A stretch of 64,000 nucleotides of DNA, taken from contig NZ_JAMXLX010000001.1 of the NCBI RefSeq assembly GCF_024055605.1, positions 124,001 through 188,000 on the forward strand, in the 5' to 3' direction. Within the stretch, counting starts at the first letter, position 1. Each line of letters starts with the position of its first letter. Origin of the DNA: Ciceribacter sichuanensis. GTDB lineage: Bacteria > Pseudomonadota > Alphaproteobacteria > Rhizobiales > Rhizobiaceae. Under the pieces are notes generated by a model. That model was not told the origin of the DNA. It worked only from the letters and a program-made list of their open reading frames with translations, and searched no databases. The translations under genes and the position numbers were made by a program. Positions 37,798 through 46,741 of the stretch are shown one piece after another.

Positions 37798-38691
37798 ATG
37801 ATGACCTTCGAGCAACTTTCCATCTTCGTCGCCGTTGCCGAGCGCGAACACCTGACGCGGGCTGCCGAGGCCATCGGTCTCACGCCTTCGGCCGTCAGCG
37901 CCGCGATTCGCAATCTGGAGGCTTATTACCGCGTGGCCCTGTTCAACCGGGTCGGTCGACGCATCGAACTGACCATGGAAGGCCGCCTGTTTCTCGATGA
38001 GGCGCGCGCCACGCTTGCCCGCGCCCGCTCCGCCGAGCTGATGCTGTCGGAACTTGGGGGACTGTCCCGCGGCAGGCTCGCCGTTCAGGCCAGCCAGACG
38101 GTCGCGAGTTACTGGCTGCCGCCCCTGCTGATGCGGTTTCATGCGGAATATCCCGGCATCGAACTGGAGTTCGCCATCGGCAACACCCGGTCCGTGGCGC
38201 AGGCGGTGAATGCCGGCAATGCCGATATCGGCTTTGTCGAAGGATCGGTCGATGATCCCGCGCTTGCGGTGATGAAGGTGGCGGACGATGCGCTTCTGGC
38301 AGTTGTTGCGCCGGGACATGCGTTTTCCAACGGCCAGCCGCTTTCCGCCAGTCAACTGGTCGAGGAAACGGGCTGGATCATGCGCGAGAAGGGGTCGGGC
38401 ACACGCGCCGCCTTCGAGGATACGCTTCGCGGTCTCGGCGTCGATCCGGCTCTTTTGAGAAATGTGCTGACCTTGCCCTCCAACGAGGCCGTGTTGTCGG
38501 CCGTTGCCGCAGGCCCCTGCGCGGCCGTTGTCTCAGGCATCGCGGCGGCGGGCCGGCTGGCCAGTGGTGAACTGGTGGTCGCGAACTTCTCGCTGCCGGT
38601 CCGGCAGTTTTCCATCCTGCGGCACAAGGAACGCCGCCCCAGCCGGGCGGCGTCCATGCTGGAGAAGATGAGCCTCGAGCAGGCTGGCTAG
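37798..38691 (+). CDS. LysR family regulator (YeiE-like)
   Basis: 297-residue LysR protein. Winged helix: FEQLSIFVAVAEREHLTRAAEAIGLTPSAVSAAIRNLEAYYRVALFNRVGRRIELT. Effector domain: LAVQASQTVASYWLPPLLMRFHAEYPGIELEFAIGNTRSVAQAV, typical of CysB/YeiE-like anion-sensing members. The start is one of two adjacent ATGs (37798 or 37801). Divergence from the YeiH-type exporter suggests it controls that gene. The C-terminal codons overlap a terminator hairpin. Confidence 0.87.
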   Translation: MMTFEQLSIFVAVAEREHLTRAAEAIGLTPSAVSAAIRNLEAYYRVALFNRVGRRIELTMEGRLFLDEARATLARARSAELMLSELGGLSRGRLAVQASQTVASYWLPPLLMRFHAEYPGIELEFAIGNTRSVAQAVNAGNADIGFVEGSVDDPALAVMKVADDALLAVVAPGHAFSNGQPLSASQLVEETGWIMREKGSGTRAAFEDTLRGLGVDPALLRNVLTLPSNEAVLSAVAAGPCAAVVSGIAAAGRLASGELVVANFSLPVRQFSILRHKERRPSRAASMLEKMSLEQAG

Positions 38692-38710
38692 CCCGAGGCT
38701 TCTCTGTTTT
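38671..38710 (+). terminator. Terminator overlapping the end of the LysR gene
   Basis: AGCCTCG (38671-38677) pairs with CGAGGCT (38694-38700) around an internally paired GGCTAGCC loop, then TCTCTGTTTT. The left arm is inside the coding sequence. Confidence 0.6.
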
Positions 38711-39095
38711 ACTGGCCGTGCTTGGCCAGCCATTCCTTCATCATGGCGATCTCGGCTTCCTGAGCCTTGATGACCTCTTCGGCGAGCTTGCGGATTTCCG
38801 GATCCTTGCCGTATTGCAGCTCGATCTTGGCCATGTCGATTGCGCCCTGATGATGCGGGATCATGCCGCGAACGAAGTCGACGTCGGCATCGCCGGTGAA
38901 TTCGAGCGCCATGTCGGTGTGCATCTTTGCATTCGCTTCCGCAAATGCCTGGCTGGAGGGCGACTGGTCGCCGGCCGGCTGATTGGTCATCATGCCGCCG
39001 CCCATGTTCATGTGGTCGTGGGACATGGTTTCCTGGGCGTAAGCGGAGCTTGCGAGAAGAACGGCGGATGCCGTGAAAAGTGCCTTGAATAGCAT
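38709..39095 (-). CDS. DUF305 (CopM-like) periplasmic protein
   Basis: 128-residue secreted protein: signal peptide [22 protein letters not shown], a Met/His-rich stretch ([13 protein letters not shown]) and the DUF305 four-helix core with the signature [26 protein letters not shown]305 proteins such as CopM bind copper or silver in the periplasm; the Met/His clusters fit Cu(I)/Cu(II) binding. The upstream gene on the same strand (71 bases away) encodes another small secreted His/Cys protein, so the pair may serve metal handling. No copper ATPase or oxidase is nearby. Confidence 0.85.
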   Translation of the reverse strand: MLFKALFTASAVLLASSAYAQETMSHDHMNMGGGMMTNQPAGDQSPSSQAFAEANAKMHTDMALEFTGDADVDFVRGMIPHHQGAIDMAKIELQYGKDPEIRKLAEEVIKAQEAEIAMMKEWLAKHGQ

Positions 39096-39166
39096 TGGGG
39101 TTTTCCTTGTCTTTGAGACGGAGTTCGGGTTGCGGCCTGCGGCCGACAGGTTCGAAGCGATCTTCG

Positions 39167-39556
39167 TCAGGCGCGTGGAGGGGGAGTAAGCGGCGCCGAG
39201 GGCTCCGAACGGAGGGCCATGACAAGGGAGGGAGCCTCAGCGGAACGCGCCGGCGATCCTGCATCGGCAATCACGAGGCTGGCGGGCAGCGTCAGGCAGG
39301 CGGAACAGTGGGCGGAGCGGTCGCTCTTGCCCGGATGCGGACAATCGGCGTTTGTGCTTGCCGTCTCGGCATGCTTAGCCTTTGCCGTGTCGTGCTTCGT
39401 GCTCCCATGCATGGCATGAGCGGGTTCGTCTGCCTGTGTTGCCGTTACTGCAGCCATCTGCATGGGCGCAACAACGGGCATCGCCATGCCGGTAAAGGGC
39501 ATGGCGCCATAAGCCAGCGCGGCGAGCAGCAGAAAGGCGCGAAGCAGCAATGTCAT
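39167..39556 (-). CDS. Small secreted or membrane protein with HCSAC motif (DUF2946-like)
   Basis: 129 residues. N-terminal hydrophobic segment ([26 protein letters not shown]), then a Met/His-rich spacer, a [25 protein letters not shown] block and a Pro-rich tail. The Cys/His pattern and its place beside a DUF305 gene resemble the short DUF2946-type proteins found with copper genes. The start at 39556 is chosen at the hydrophobic leader; the frame is open to 39742. Family membership is a weak call. Confidence 0.58.
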   Translation of the reverse strand: MTLLLRAFLLLAALAYGAMPFTGMAMPVVAPMQMAAVTATQADEPAHAMHGSTKHDTAKAKHAETASTNADCPHPGKSDRSAHCSACLTLPASLVIADAGSPARSAEAPSLVMALRSEPSAPLTPPPRA

Positions 39557-39635
39557 GGAAACGAAGGTAGGGGTGATTTCGTCGAAAGCAAGGCCGTTGT
39601 CGGGAGCGGTCGGCCGCCGGTCGAAATGACGTGCA

Positions 39636-40391
39636 TCATCCGGCGATGACCCTGTGCACGATACGGTAATCTTTGCTTTCTTCGCCCTGCGGTACCACCG
39701 GCCAGTCCCATTCGGTGCGATGAGTGGGCACGTCGACGCCATGCAGCAGGTCGAAGGTCTCGCGCTGTTTGCCGGTCCGGTCGATCACTTCATAGGAAAT
39801 GTCTGTGACGAGAAGGCTCTTGCAGGGCAGACCGTCCAGCCCATCGATATGCGCCTGGATCAGCCGGGGCAGGGTGTCTTCCGGCATCGTGCCGGGGTTT
39901 TCCTGTTCCAGCCGCTTCATGGCGCCGGTGCCGATCTGCGACAGGAGATTGGCGGAGACGACGAAATCGAGGAACGGCACCTGCCTGAGAAAGGCGAGCG
40001 GTTCGGGTTCCTGCCCCGCCTTGAGTGCGTCATAGCCGCCAAGATCGCGCCCGATCAGCCGTACGTTCTTCAGGCCCTTGAGCATCAGCCAGCCGCGAAC
40101 GCTGGCAAGATGCACCAGATCGACCAGCACCACGGTATCGAATGCCCGCGAAAGCTCGATGATCGGGACATCGCGCAGCAGGCCGGAGCCGAGCACGACA
40201 GCGGTGCGTCGCTGTTTCAGCGAACTGATGGCCGCGATGATGGCCGCCTTGCTGTTTTCCTCATGCTCCCGCCATGCCCCGGCGCAGCGTCCCGCCCGCG
40301 ACCACAGATTGACCGAATAGCGGATCGCCTTGCGATGGGCAGGCGTCGTCAACGGCCATGTGGCAGCATAGTTCAGGGCTTCGAGGATCAT
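39636..40391 (-). CDS. Conserved hypothetical with Rossmann-like core
   Basis: 251-residue cytoplasmic protein that I cannot assign to a named family. The segment TAVVLGSGLLRDVPIIELSRAFDTVVLVDLVHL looks like a SAM-dependent methyltransferase nucleotide loop and the acidic end of strand 2. LDFVVSANLLSQIG resembles the strand 4 region. The N-terminus (YSVNLWSRAGRCAGAWREHEENSKAAI) is helical. There is no catalytic motif I can name. It follows the AraC-effector-like gene by 26 bases on the same strand, so the two may be co-expressed. No signal peptide. Confidence 0.6.
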   Translation of the reverse strand: MILEALNYAATWPLTTPAHRKAIRYSVNLWSRAGRCAGAWREHEENSKAAIIAAISSLKQRRTAVVLGSGLLRDVPIIELSRAFDTVVLVDLVHLASVRGWLMLKGLKNVRLIGRDLGGYDALKAGQEPEPLAFLRQVPFLDFVVSANLLSQIGTGAMKRLEQENPGTMPEDTLPRLIQAHIDGLDGLPCKSLLVTDISYEVIDRTGKQRETFDLLHGVDVPTHRTEWDWPVVPQGEESKDYRIVHRVIAG

Positions 40392-40417
40392 TGCCGGGCG
40401 GTCTCCATGGCCTCGCC

Positions 40418-40861
40418 TCAGCCGAGCAGGAGCGGCTGCGGTTCCAGCGCGACATGGAGTTCGTGGCGGGTATCGGTGAAGCCGGGCGTGTAGCCGAAGT
40501 CGAGCTTCAGGTCGCCGGTTTTCTGACCGGTCGTCGCCGCGTGGTCGTGGATGCGCTGGAAACCGGAAGCAATGCCGGAAAGCGGCCCTTCATGGCTGAG
40601 GCGCAGGTAACGCCGAGCCGGCAGAATGAGCTTCGTCATGCCATCGGGTATCTCGGTCGATCGTGCCGCGAGAAAGCCCACCAGTCTCCGGAAACGGCCT
40701 TCCTCGGCTTCGCTTGATACCTCGAGAAACGACGTCGCGCCGGTATCGGCTGCAAACAGCCTGTCCCATAGTCCGGGCATGAGAGCGGGCAGTTCCTGTC
40801 GCTCTGCCTCGATCTCGTAGCCGATGCAGACGAGTTCCGGCAATTCCACGATTTCGATCAT
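40418..40861 (-). CDS. GyrI-like/AraC effector-binding domain protein
   Basis: 147-residue stand-alone small-molecule binding domain (SOUL/GyrI-like). It begins IEIVELPELVCIGYEIEAERQE, the usual first strand and loop of the effector-binding fold. AARRYLRLSHEGPLSGIASGFQRIHD supplies the helix and strand of the second half, and the C-terminus is FTDTRHELHVALEP. There is no DNA-binding part, so it likely binds a ligand or another protein. An alternative start at 40876 adds five residues. Confidence 0.78.
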   Translation of the reverse strand: MIEIVELPELVCIGYEIEAERQELPALMPGLWDRLFAADTGATSFLEVSSEAEEGRFRRLVGFLAARSTEIPDGMTKLILPARRYLRLSHEGPLSGIASGFQRIHDHAATTGQKTGDLKLDFGYTPGFTDTRHELHVALEPQPLLLG

Positions 40862-41040
40862 CGGTTCTCCTCGCATTGCGGGTGGCGGCGGGTTCAAGGT
40901 GTGGTAGCCGCAGAAGGGCAAAAAACGCAAGCGCGACAAGCATGAAGACCGGATGTCACCGATCAATATACTTGCCGCCCAAACCTTGATCCTCTAAGAC
41001 ACCGGCAACCTGAAAACACAAGAAATCCCGGTTCCCCACC

Positions 41041-42609
41041 ATGAGCGACAAGTCCAAGAAACCGCAGAAACTCAAAGCCCGCCTGCCGCGTGGATTTGTC
41101 GATCGCGAGGCCGCCGATATCCGCGCCGTCAACGAGATGACCGCGAAGATCCGCGAAGTCTATGAACGCTATGGTTTCGATCCGGTGGAAACTCCGCTTT
41201 TCGAATACACGGATGCGCTCGGCAAATTCCTGCCGGATGCCGACCGCCCGAACGAAGGTGTCTTCTCGCTGCAGGACGACGACGACCAGTGGATGTCGCT
41301 GCGCTACGATCTGACCGCGCCGCTCGCCCGCCATGTCGCGGAAAATTTCAACGAGATCCAGCTTCCCTACCGCACCTACCGCGCCGGCTACGTGTTCCGC
41401 AACGAGAAGCCCGGCCCGGGCCGCTTCCGCCAGTTCATGCAGTTCGATGCCGACTCGGTCGGTGCGCCGGGCGTCCAGGCCGATGCCGAAATGTGCATGA
41501 TGATGGCCGATACGCTGGAAGCGCTGGGGTTAAAGGGCCAGTATGCGATCCGCGTTAACAATCGTAAGCTTCTCGATGGGGTGCTCGAAATCATTGGTCT
41601 CGGTGGCGAAGAGAACACTGAGAAACGGCTAATAGTGCTGCGAGCTATGGATAAGCTCGACAAATTTGGAATTCCGGGAGTTCGGCTTCTCTTGGGCGAG
41701 GGTCGTAAAGACGAAAGTGGAGACTTTACAAAGGGTGCGGGCCTCGACGAAACGCGGATCGACCGTGTCGTAGAGCTTCTTGAGGCGACCAAGCGATCTG
41801 CCGAAGAAACGTTGGATGCTATTGCCGCCGTCGTAGGCAACAATGAGACCGCCAAACAAGGCTTTGAAGAGCTGCGGACTATCGCTCATCTGATCATCGC
41901 AGCTGGATACACCGATCGGGTGTTCATTTCTCCGTCGGTCGTGCGCGGCCTCGAATATTACACCGGTCCCGTTTATGAGGCCGAACTCACCTTCGATGTC
42001 ACCAACGAAAAGGGCGAAAAGGTCGTCTTCGGCTCCGTCGGCGGCGGTGGTCGTTATGATGGCCTCGTGTCGCGCTTCATGGGCCAGCCGGTGCCGGCCA
42101 CCGGCTTCTCCATCGGTGTCTCGCGCCTGATGACGGCGCTCAAGAACCTCGGCAAGCTCGGCCAGGACGATGTGATCGCGCCGGTTCTGGTCACCGTCAT
42201 GGACGGCGACGTCGAAAGCATGAGCCGCTACCAGAAGTTCACGCAAGCGCTGCGCGCCGCCGGTGTCCGCGCCGAGATGTATCAGGGCAACTGGAAGAAG
42301 TTCGGTAACCAGCTGAAATACGCCGACCGTCGCGGCTGCCCCATCGCCATCATTCAGGGCGGCGACGAGCGCGCTCAGGGCGTTGTGCAGCTCAAGGACC
42401 TGATCGAGGGCAAGCGTCTCTCCGGCGAAATCACCGACAATGCCGAATGGCGCGAGGCCCGCGTCGCCCAGGATGTCGTGCCGGAGGCCGAACTCGTTGA
42501 GAAGGTTCTGGAAATCCTCGCAGCCCAGGCGGAAGACCGTCGTCGGGCGAAGGGTGAAACAACACCCTACGATCCCACTCAAGAGCCTTATAGCGACGCT
42601 GATGTCTGA
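41041..42609 (+). CDS. hisS: Histidyl-tRNA synthetase, composition-shifted middle
   Basis: 522-residue class II aminoacyl-tRNA synthetase charging tRNA-His. Motif 2 region: [29 protein letters not shown]. Histidine-specific motif: [17 protein letters not shown]. Motif 3: [10 protein letters not shown]-terminal anticodon domain follows ([10 protein letters not shown]). The ATG follows a plain leader at 41030. Oddity: about 41540-41935 is visibly less GC-rich than the flanks and uses rare codons (CTA, ATA, CGA in a row of seven), although the protein stays in frame and motifs are intact. hisZ, a catalytically inactive HisS paralogue, follows. Confidence 0.95.
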   Translation: MSDKSKKPQKLKARLPRGFVDREAADIRAVNEMTAKIREVYERYGFDPVETPLFEYTDALGKFLPDADRPNEGVFSLQDDDDQWMSLRYDLTAPLARHVAENFNEIQLPYRTYRAGYVFRNEKPGPGRFRQFMQFDADSVGAPGVQADAEMCMMMADTLEALGLKGQYAIRVNNRKLLDGVLEIIGLGGEENTEKRLIVLRAMDKLDKFGIPGVRLLLGEGRKDESGDFTKGAGLDETRIDRVVELLEATKRSAEETLDAIAAVVGNNETAKQGFEELRTIAHLIIAAGYTDRVFISPSVVRGLEYYTGPVYEAELTFDVTNEKGEKVVFGSVGGGGRYDGLVSRFMGQPVPATGFSIGVSRLMTALKNLGKLGQDDVIAPVLVTVMDGDVESMSRYQKFTQALRAAGVRAEMYQGNWKKFGNQLKYADRRGCPIAIIQGGDERAQGVVQLKDLIEGKRLSGEITDNAEWREARVAQDVVPEAELVEKVLEILAAQAEDRRRAKGETTPYDPTQEPYSDADV

Positions 42610-42615
42610 GTTTGT

Positions 42616-42823
42616 GGCCTTTCCCCTCCCCAACCCTCCCCATAAGGGGAAGGGGGCAGGTCGGTGTTTGCCGTCCCCGATGCGTACCGTTTTGTCAGTC
42701 TGCAGTTCTCTGCATCAAAAAACGGGGCAAGCTGTATCGGGCGCTCGCATTGCCAATGGCGTGAGCGCGCGCGGCGAATCCTCTCCCCCCTTGTGGGGGA
42801 GATGGCCGGCAGGCCAGAGGGGG
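42616..42823. repeat. Composite rhizobial intergenic repeat between hisS and hisZ
   Basis: Two palindromic G/C-run modules flank about 120 bases of other sequence. Left (about 42624-42656): CCCTCCCCATAAGGGGAAGGG. Right (42781-42823): CTCTCCCCCC-TTGT-GGGGGAGATGGCCGGCAGGCCAGAGGGGG. The right module is of a type repeated widely between genes in Rhizobiaceae. It may fold strongly in RNA within the hisS-hisZ message. Confidence 0.65.
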
Positions 42824-42852
42824 TATGCCGTCTCCGCGGAAGGAGCTTATCC

Positions 42853-43974
42853 ATGCCCCTGATCAACATGCCGGATTTCGCCGGCACCATCCTTGAGGAA
42901 TTTTCGGCGCGCTCGACCGTTCGGGTCGATACGCCAGTGATCCAGCCGGCGGAACCCTTCCTCGACATGGCGGGCGAAGATCTGCGCCGCCGCATCTTCA
43001 TGACGGAGAACGAGCGCGGTGAAAGTCTGTGCCTGCGCCCGGAATTCACCATTCCGGTCTGCCTGCGCCACATCGAGACCGCGACCGGTACGCCGAAGCG
43101 TTATGCCTATCTCGGCGAGGTCTTCCGCCAGCGCCGCGACGGCGCCAACGAATTCTATCAGGCCGGCATCGAGGATCTCGGCGATACCGGTATCGCGGCG
43201 GCCGACGCCCGTGCGATCGGCGATGCCTATTCCATCCTCGCGCGCCTGCTGCCGAGCCGGAAGCTGACCGTCACTCTGGGTGACCAAGCGGTGTTCGAGG
43301 CCGTGGTCAAGGCGCTCGGCCTGCCGGCGGGCTGGCAGAAGCGCCTCATTCAGGCGTTCGGCAATGCCGATCAGATCGAGCAATTGCTGAAGCGTCTAGG
43401 TAGCCCCAATCCCGTCGAGGGCCTGAACCCGATGGTATCGGACCTGCTGGCCTCCGGCGACGATGCGGCGCTGGTTGCCCATATCGACGAAACCATGCAG
43501 GCGACGGGCTATTCCACCAATGCCAGCCGCTCGCCGGTGGAAATCGCAAGGCGACTCAAGGAAAAGCAGGAGCTGGCGCAAACGCGGCTCGACGGCGCGG
43601 CTCTCATTCTGCTGCGGGAGTTCCTGTCCCTGGAACTGCCGCTGCCGGATGCGACCTCGGCACTCGCGGGCTTTGCCGATGCGGCCGGCCTGAAGCTCGG
43701 TGCCGCCGTCTCCCGCTTCGACGAGCGGGTTGCGGCCCTTGCCAATGCCGGGCTCGATCTTGCCCGCATCACCTATCGCGCGGCCTTCGGTCGCCCTCTC
43801 GATTATTACACCGGCCTCGTCTTCGAAGTCGCGGTGAAGGGCTATCCGGCTGTGCTTGCCGGCGGTGGCCGCTTCGACCGCCTCCTGACCCTGCTCGGTG
43901 CCGAAAGCCGCATTCCGGCGGTCGGCTTTTCGCTCTGGCTCGACCGGATCGAGGCGGAAGGAAAACATTCATGA
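42853..43974 (+). CDS. hisZ: ATP phosphoribosyltransferase regulatory subunit HisZ
   Basis: 373-residue HisS-like protein without synthetase activity that binds short HisG and makes it active and histidine-sensitive. It keeps the class II core ([58 protein letters not shown]) but lacks the anticodon-binding domain seen in the preceding hisS. ATG 42853 follows AAGGAGCTTATCC. The stop overlaps the hisG start by four bases (ATGA), matching a one-to-one subunit complex. It is separated from hisS by the repeat element. Confidence 0.94.
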   Translation: MPLINMPDFAGTILEEFSARSTVRVDTPVIQPAEPFLDMAGEDLRRRIFMTENERGESLCLRPEFTIPVCLRHIETATGTPKRYAYLGEVFRQRRDGANEFYQAGIEDLGDTGIAAADARAIGDAYSILARLLPSRKLTVTLGDQAVFEAVVKALGLPAGWQKRLIQAFGNADQIEQLLKRLGSPNPVEGLNPMVSDLLASGDDAALVAHIDETMQATGYSTNASRSPVEIARRLKEKQELAQTRLDGAALILLREFLSLELPLPDATSALAGFADAAGLKLGAAVSRFDERVAALANAGLDLARITYRAAFGRPLDYYTGLVFEVAVKGYPAVLAGGGRFDRLLTLLGAESRIPAVGFSLWLDRIEAEGKHS

Positions 43975-44669
43975 CGATTACCATCGGATTGCCCTCCAAG
44001 GGCCGGATGAAGGAAGACTCCTCTGCCGTCCTCGAACGCGCCGGTCTGAAGATCGTCGCCGTCGGCAACGATCGTTCCTATCGTGGCCGGGTCGATGGCG
44101 TCGACGATATCGAGATTGCCTTTCTCTCGGCCTCTGAGATTGCCCGTGAGATCGGCGCGGGAACCGTCGACTTCGGCGTCACGGGTGAAGACCTGATCCG
44201 GGAAGGACTGGCGGAGGCCGACAAGCGCGTCGAAATTTGTGCCCGCCTCGGCTTCGGCCACGCCGATGTCGTCGTCGCCGTGCCGGAAATCTGGCTGGAT
44301 GTCGACAGCATGGCCGATCTCGGTGATGTCGCGGCCGACTTCCGCAGCCGTCACGGCCGGCGTCTGGCGATCGCGACCAAATACTGGCGTCTCACCCAGC
44401 AGTTCTTTTCCGGAAGCCACGGCATCCAGCTCTACCGTATCGTCGAAAGCCTCGGCGCGACGGAAGGCGCACCGGCGGCGGGGCAGGCTGATATCATCGT
44501 CGATATCACCTCGACCGGTTCGACGCTGCGCGCCAACCACCTGAAGATCCTGTCCGATGGCGTGATCCTGCGTTCCGAGGCCTGCCTTGTCCGTGCCCGC
44601 AAGCCGGAACACGAGGGCAATGCGCGGGTGGCCGAGATCGTTGCGGCCGTCCAGGCGGCGCTTCGATAG
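43971..44669 (+). CDS. hisG: ATP phosphoribosyltransferase catalytic subunit (short form)
   Basis: 232-residue HisG, the short type that lacks the C-terminal regulatory domain and needs HisZ. It condenses ATP with PRPP, the first step of histidine synthesis. Visible: [12 protein letters not shown] at the N-terminus, ITGEDL-like [27 protein letters not shown], and the PRPP loop [22 protein letters not shown]. The start overlaps hisZ by four bases and a methyltransferase gene starts four bases after the stop. Confidence 0.95.
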   Translation: MTITIGLPSKGRMKEDSSAVLERAGLKIVAVGNDRSYRGRVDGVDDIEIAFLSASEIAREIGAGTVDFGVTGEDLIREGLAEADKRVEICARLGFGHADVVVAVPEIWLDVDSMADLGDVAADFRSRHGRRLAIATKYWRLTQQFFSGSHGIQLYRIVESLGATEGAPAAGQADIIVDITSTGSTLRANHLKILSDGVILRSEACLVRARKPEHEGNARVAEIVAAVQAALR

Positions 44670-44673
44670 AACC

Positions 44674-45273
44674 ATGAGCGAGGCGGACCATATCGTCGGC
44701 CTCTACGAGCGTCACGCGCACGCCTTCGATCGCCAGCGTTCGAAACACCTGCTCGAAAAATCATGGATTGACCGTTTCGCCGGGCAACTGGTGGAGGGTT
44801 CCTGCGTGCTCGATGTCGGTTGCGGTTCCGGTGAGCCCATGGCGGCTTCGCTGCTGGAGCGGGGAATGAAGGTGACCGGTATCGACTCGTCGCCGACGCT
44901 GATCGACCTGTGCCGCGAGCGGCTGCCACAAGGCGATTGGCAGGTGGCGGACATGCGTGAGCTTTCGCTCGGCCGCACTTTCGACGGCATTCTGGCCTGG
45001 CACAGCTTCTTTCATCTGACGCCGGATGCCCAGCGCGCCATGTTTCCGCTCTTCGCTGCCCATGCCGCCAGGCGTGCGGTGCTGATGTTCACGTCAGGAC
45101 CATCGGAAGGGGTGGCGATGGGAACCTTCGAGGGCGAACCGCTTTACCATGCGAGCCTTTCCCCGGAGGAGTATCGTCGGCTCCTTGCGGAAAATGGCTT
45201 CGAGGTGATCGCCCATGTGGCGGAAGATCCGCAATGCGGCGGGGCAACTGTCTGGCTTGCACGCAAGGTCTGA
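44674..45273 (+). CDS. SAM-dependent methyltransferase (class I)
   Basis: 199-residue Rossmann-fold methyltransferase. Motif I is SCVLDVGCGSGEPMA, then VTGIDSSPTLIDLCRERLP (acidic end of strand 2), DWQVADMREL, and a post-motif FDGILAWHSFFHLTPDAQRAMFPLF. The substrate is not recognisable; a small molecule is more likely than RNA. It starts four bases after hisG, so it is co-transcribed with histidine genes, but no histidine pathway step needs it. A hairpin at 45300-45325 follows. Confidence 0.84.
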   Translation: MSEADHIVGLYERHAHAFDRQRSKHLLEKSWIDRFAGQLVEGSCVLDVGCGSGEPMAASLLERGMKVTGIDSSPTLIDLCRERLPQGDWQVADMRELSLGRTFDGILAWHSFFHLTPDAQRAMFPLFAAHAARRAVLMFTSGPSEGVAMGTFEGEPLYHASLSPEEYRRLLAENGFEVIAHVAEDPQCGGATVWLARKV

Positions 45274-45299
45274 TTTCATTGTGTGGTCGGAAAACAAAA

Positions 45300-45325
45300 A
45301 GCCCGGCGGAACGATCCGCCGGGCT
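45300..45325 (-). terminator. Terminator for the doxX gene (minus strand)
   Basis: Perfect stem AGCCCGGCGGA/TCCGCCGGGCT with an ACGA loop. Read on the minus strand it is followed by TTTTGTTTT, ending doxX; the plus-strand side has only CTCTG. Confidence 0.75.
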
Positions 45326-45351
45326 CTCTGTTGCTTGGGAGCAGGGAACTA

Positions 45352-45795
45352 TCAGGCCGTAGCGAGAACGCCGCGGCGTGCATCGACCGAGTATGCGCCC
45401 GGGCCGTAGGTGGCGAGCAGGATGTAGGCGCCGGCGAGCGTGATATTCTTCATCAGCATGATGCCGTTCAGCGCATTGATCCAGCCAAGAGCACCTTCCG
45501 GCCAGCCTTCGATGGCAACGGTGCCGCTGTGGAAGACGAGAGCGGTGAATACGCAGAAAAGGGCGAGCGCCCAGCCGACGATCCGGGTCTGGAAGCCGAC
45601 GAGGACTGCGAGGCCGGTGACCAGTTCGAACAGGCCAGCGAGATAGGCAAGCGCGGTGGCGGCCGGCAGGCCGGCGCCGGTAATCATGCCGGCGGTGCCG
45701 CTCGGGTCGGTCAGCTTGCCGAAGCCGGCATAGATGAACATGAAGGAAAGAAGGATGCGGGCGATCAGGATGATCGCGTTGTTGCTATTGGACAT
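45352..45795 (-). CDS. DoxX family membrane protein
   Basis: 147-residue inner-membrane protein with four hydrophobic segments (NAIILIARILLSFMFIYAGFGKL; AATALAYLAGLFELVTGLAVLVGF; IVGWALALFCVFTALVF; IMLMKNITLAGAYILLATYG). The DoxX/DoxD family signatures FMFIYAGFGKLTD and GAYILL are present. Members act in redox metabolism, such as quinone-linked thiosulfate oxidation, or as poorly known quinone-related proteins; this function is not settled. It is divergent from a glutathione S-transferase gene over 169 bases, and the pair may be co-regulated. Confidence 0.87.
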   Translation of the reverse strand: MSNSNNAIILIARILLSFMFIYAGFGKLTDPSGTAGMITGAGLPAATALAYLAGLFELVTGLAVLVGFQTRIVGWALALFCVFTALVFHSGTVAIEGWPEGALGWINALNGIMLMKNITLAGAYILLATYGPGAYSVDARRGVLATA

Positions 45796-45909
45796 CGGAA
45801 GCTCCTATGTATCGTGAGGCCGGGCTCCGCAGACCGGCAAGGCGTTAAAACTTTCCCGCTTTTAATGCCTTTTTTTGATTGTCCCGCATAGTTGGACGAT
45901 GCTTGACTA

Positions 45910-45931
45910 TTCGTTCGATAATTGAGAACGA
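45910..45931. promoter_or_regulatory. Candidate LysR-type operator between doxX and GST genes
   Basis: TCGTTC (45911-45916) and GAACGA (45926-45931) form an inverted repeat around GATAATTGA. The site contains TTCGTTCGATAA, the same 12-mer as the operator at 37773-37784, and lies 34 bases before the GST start. Binding protein unknown. Confidence 0.5.
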
Positions 45932-45964
45932 TGCCTCGCTCGTCGCCCCCCAAAGGAGAAAACG

Positions 45965-46672
45965 ATGGCTGATCTCTCCAGCTTTCCCATCACCAAGAAA
46001 TGGCCCGCCAAGGACCCGTCCGTTATCCAGCTTTACTCCCTGCCGACACCGAATGGCGTGAAGGTATCGATCGCACTGGAAGAGCTTGGGCTGCCTTATG
46101 AGGCGCATCTCGTTTCGTTCGGCACCAACGAGCAGAAGTCCCCGGAATTCGTTTCTCTGAACCCCAACGGCCGTATTCCGGCAATCCTCGATCCGAACGG
46201 CCCGGATGGAAAGCCGATCGGCGTTTTCGAGTCGGGAGCGATCCTGATCTATCTCGCGGAGAAGACCGGCAAGCTGCTGCCGAAAGACGCCGCAGGACGC
46301 TATGCGGTGCTGCAGTGGCTGATGTTCCAGATGGGCGGCGTCGGCCCGATGTTCGGCCAGTTCGGCCATTTCTACAAATATGCCGCCGATAAGGTCGCCA
46401 ACAATCCCTATCCGACGGAACGCTACCGTGACGAGACCCGCCGTCTGCTGGGCGTTCTGGAAGGCGAACTCGCCACCCGTCCGTGGCTGGCTGGCGGCGA
46501 GTACACCATCGCCGATATCGCCACCTTCCCGTGGGTGCGTGGCCTCAAGGTCGGCTACGAAGCCGCCGATGTGATCGGTCTGGAAAACTATCCCAAGGTC
46601 ATGGAGTGGGTGGCGCGGGCCGAAAGCCGTCCGGCCAGCCAGAAGGGCCTGAACATTCCGCCGCGCCCCTGA
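45965..46672 (+). CDS. Glutathione S-transferase (YghU/YfcG type)
   Basis: 235-residue GST. The thioredoxin-like N-terminal domain is QLYSLPTPNGVKVSIALEELGLPYEAHLV, then FVSLNPNGRIPAILDPNG and FESGAILIYLAEKTG, the cis-proline and Glu-Ser of the glutathione site. The helical C-terminal domain has GVGPMFGQFGHFYKYA, and WLAGGEYTIADIATFPWVRG is the N-capping box. This is the bacterial disulfide-bond reductase or peroxidase-like group. Divergent from doxX with a shared operator candidate. A strong terminator follows. Confidence 0.93.
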   Translation: MADLSSFPITKKWPAKDPSVIQLYSLPTPNGVKVSIALEELGLPYEAHLVSFGTNEQKSPEFVSLNPNGRIPAILDPNGPDGKPIGVFESGAILIYLAEKTGKLLPKDAAGRYAVLQWLMFQMGGVGPMFGQFGHFYKYAADKVANNPYPTERYRDETRRLLGVLEGELATRPWLAGGEYTIADIATFPWVRGLKVGYEAADVIGLENYPKVMEWVARAESRPASQKGLNIPPRP

Positions 46673-46691
46673 GACAGCGTCTCCAAAAAAT

Positions 46692-46718
46692 AAAAGCGGC
46701 CGGATCGGCCGCTTTTCC
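46692..46718 (+). terminator. Terminator after the GST gene
   Basis: Perfect palindrome AAAAGCGGCCG-GAT-CGGCCGCTTTT. The A and T runs on both sides make it bidirectional. Confidence 0.85.
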
Positions 46719-46741
46719 GCTTCCCGCCCTTGCGGAGAAGT

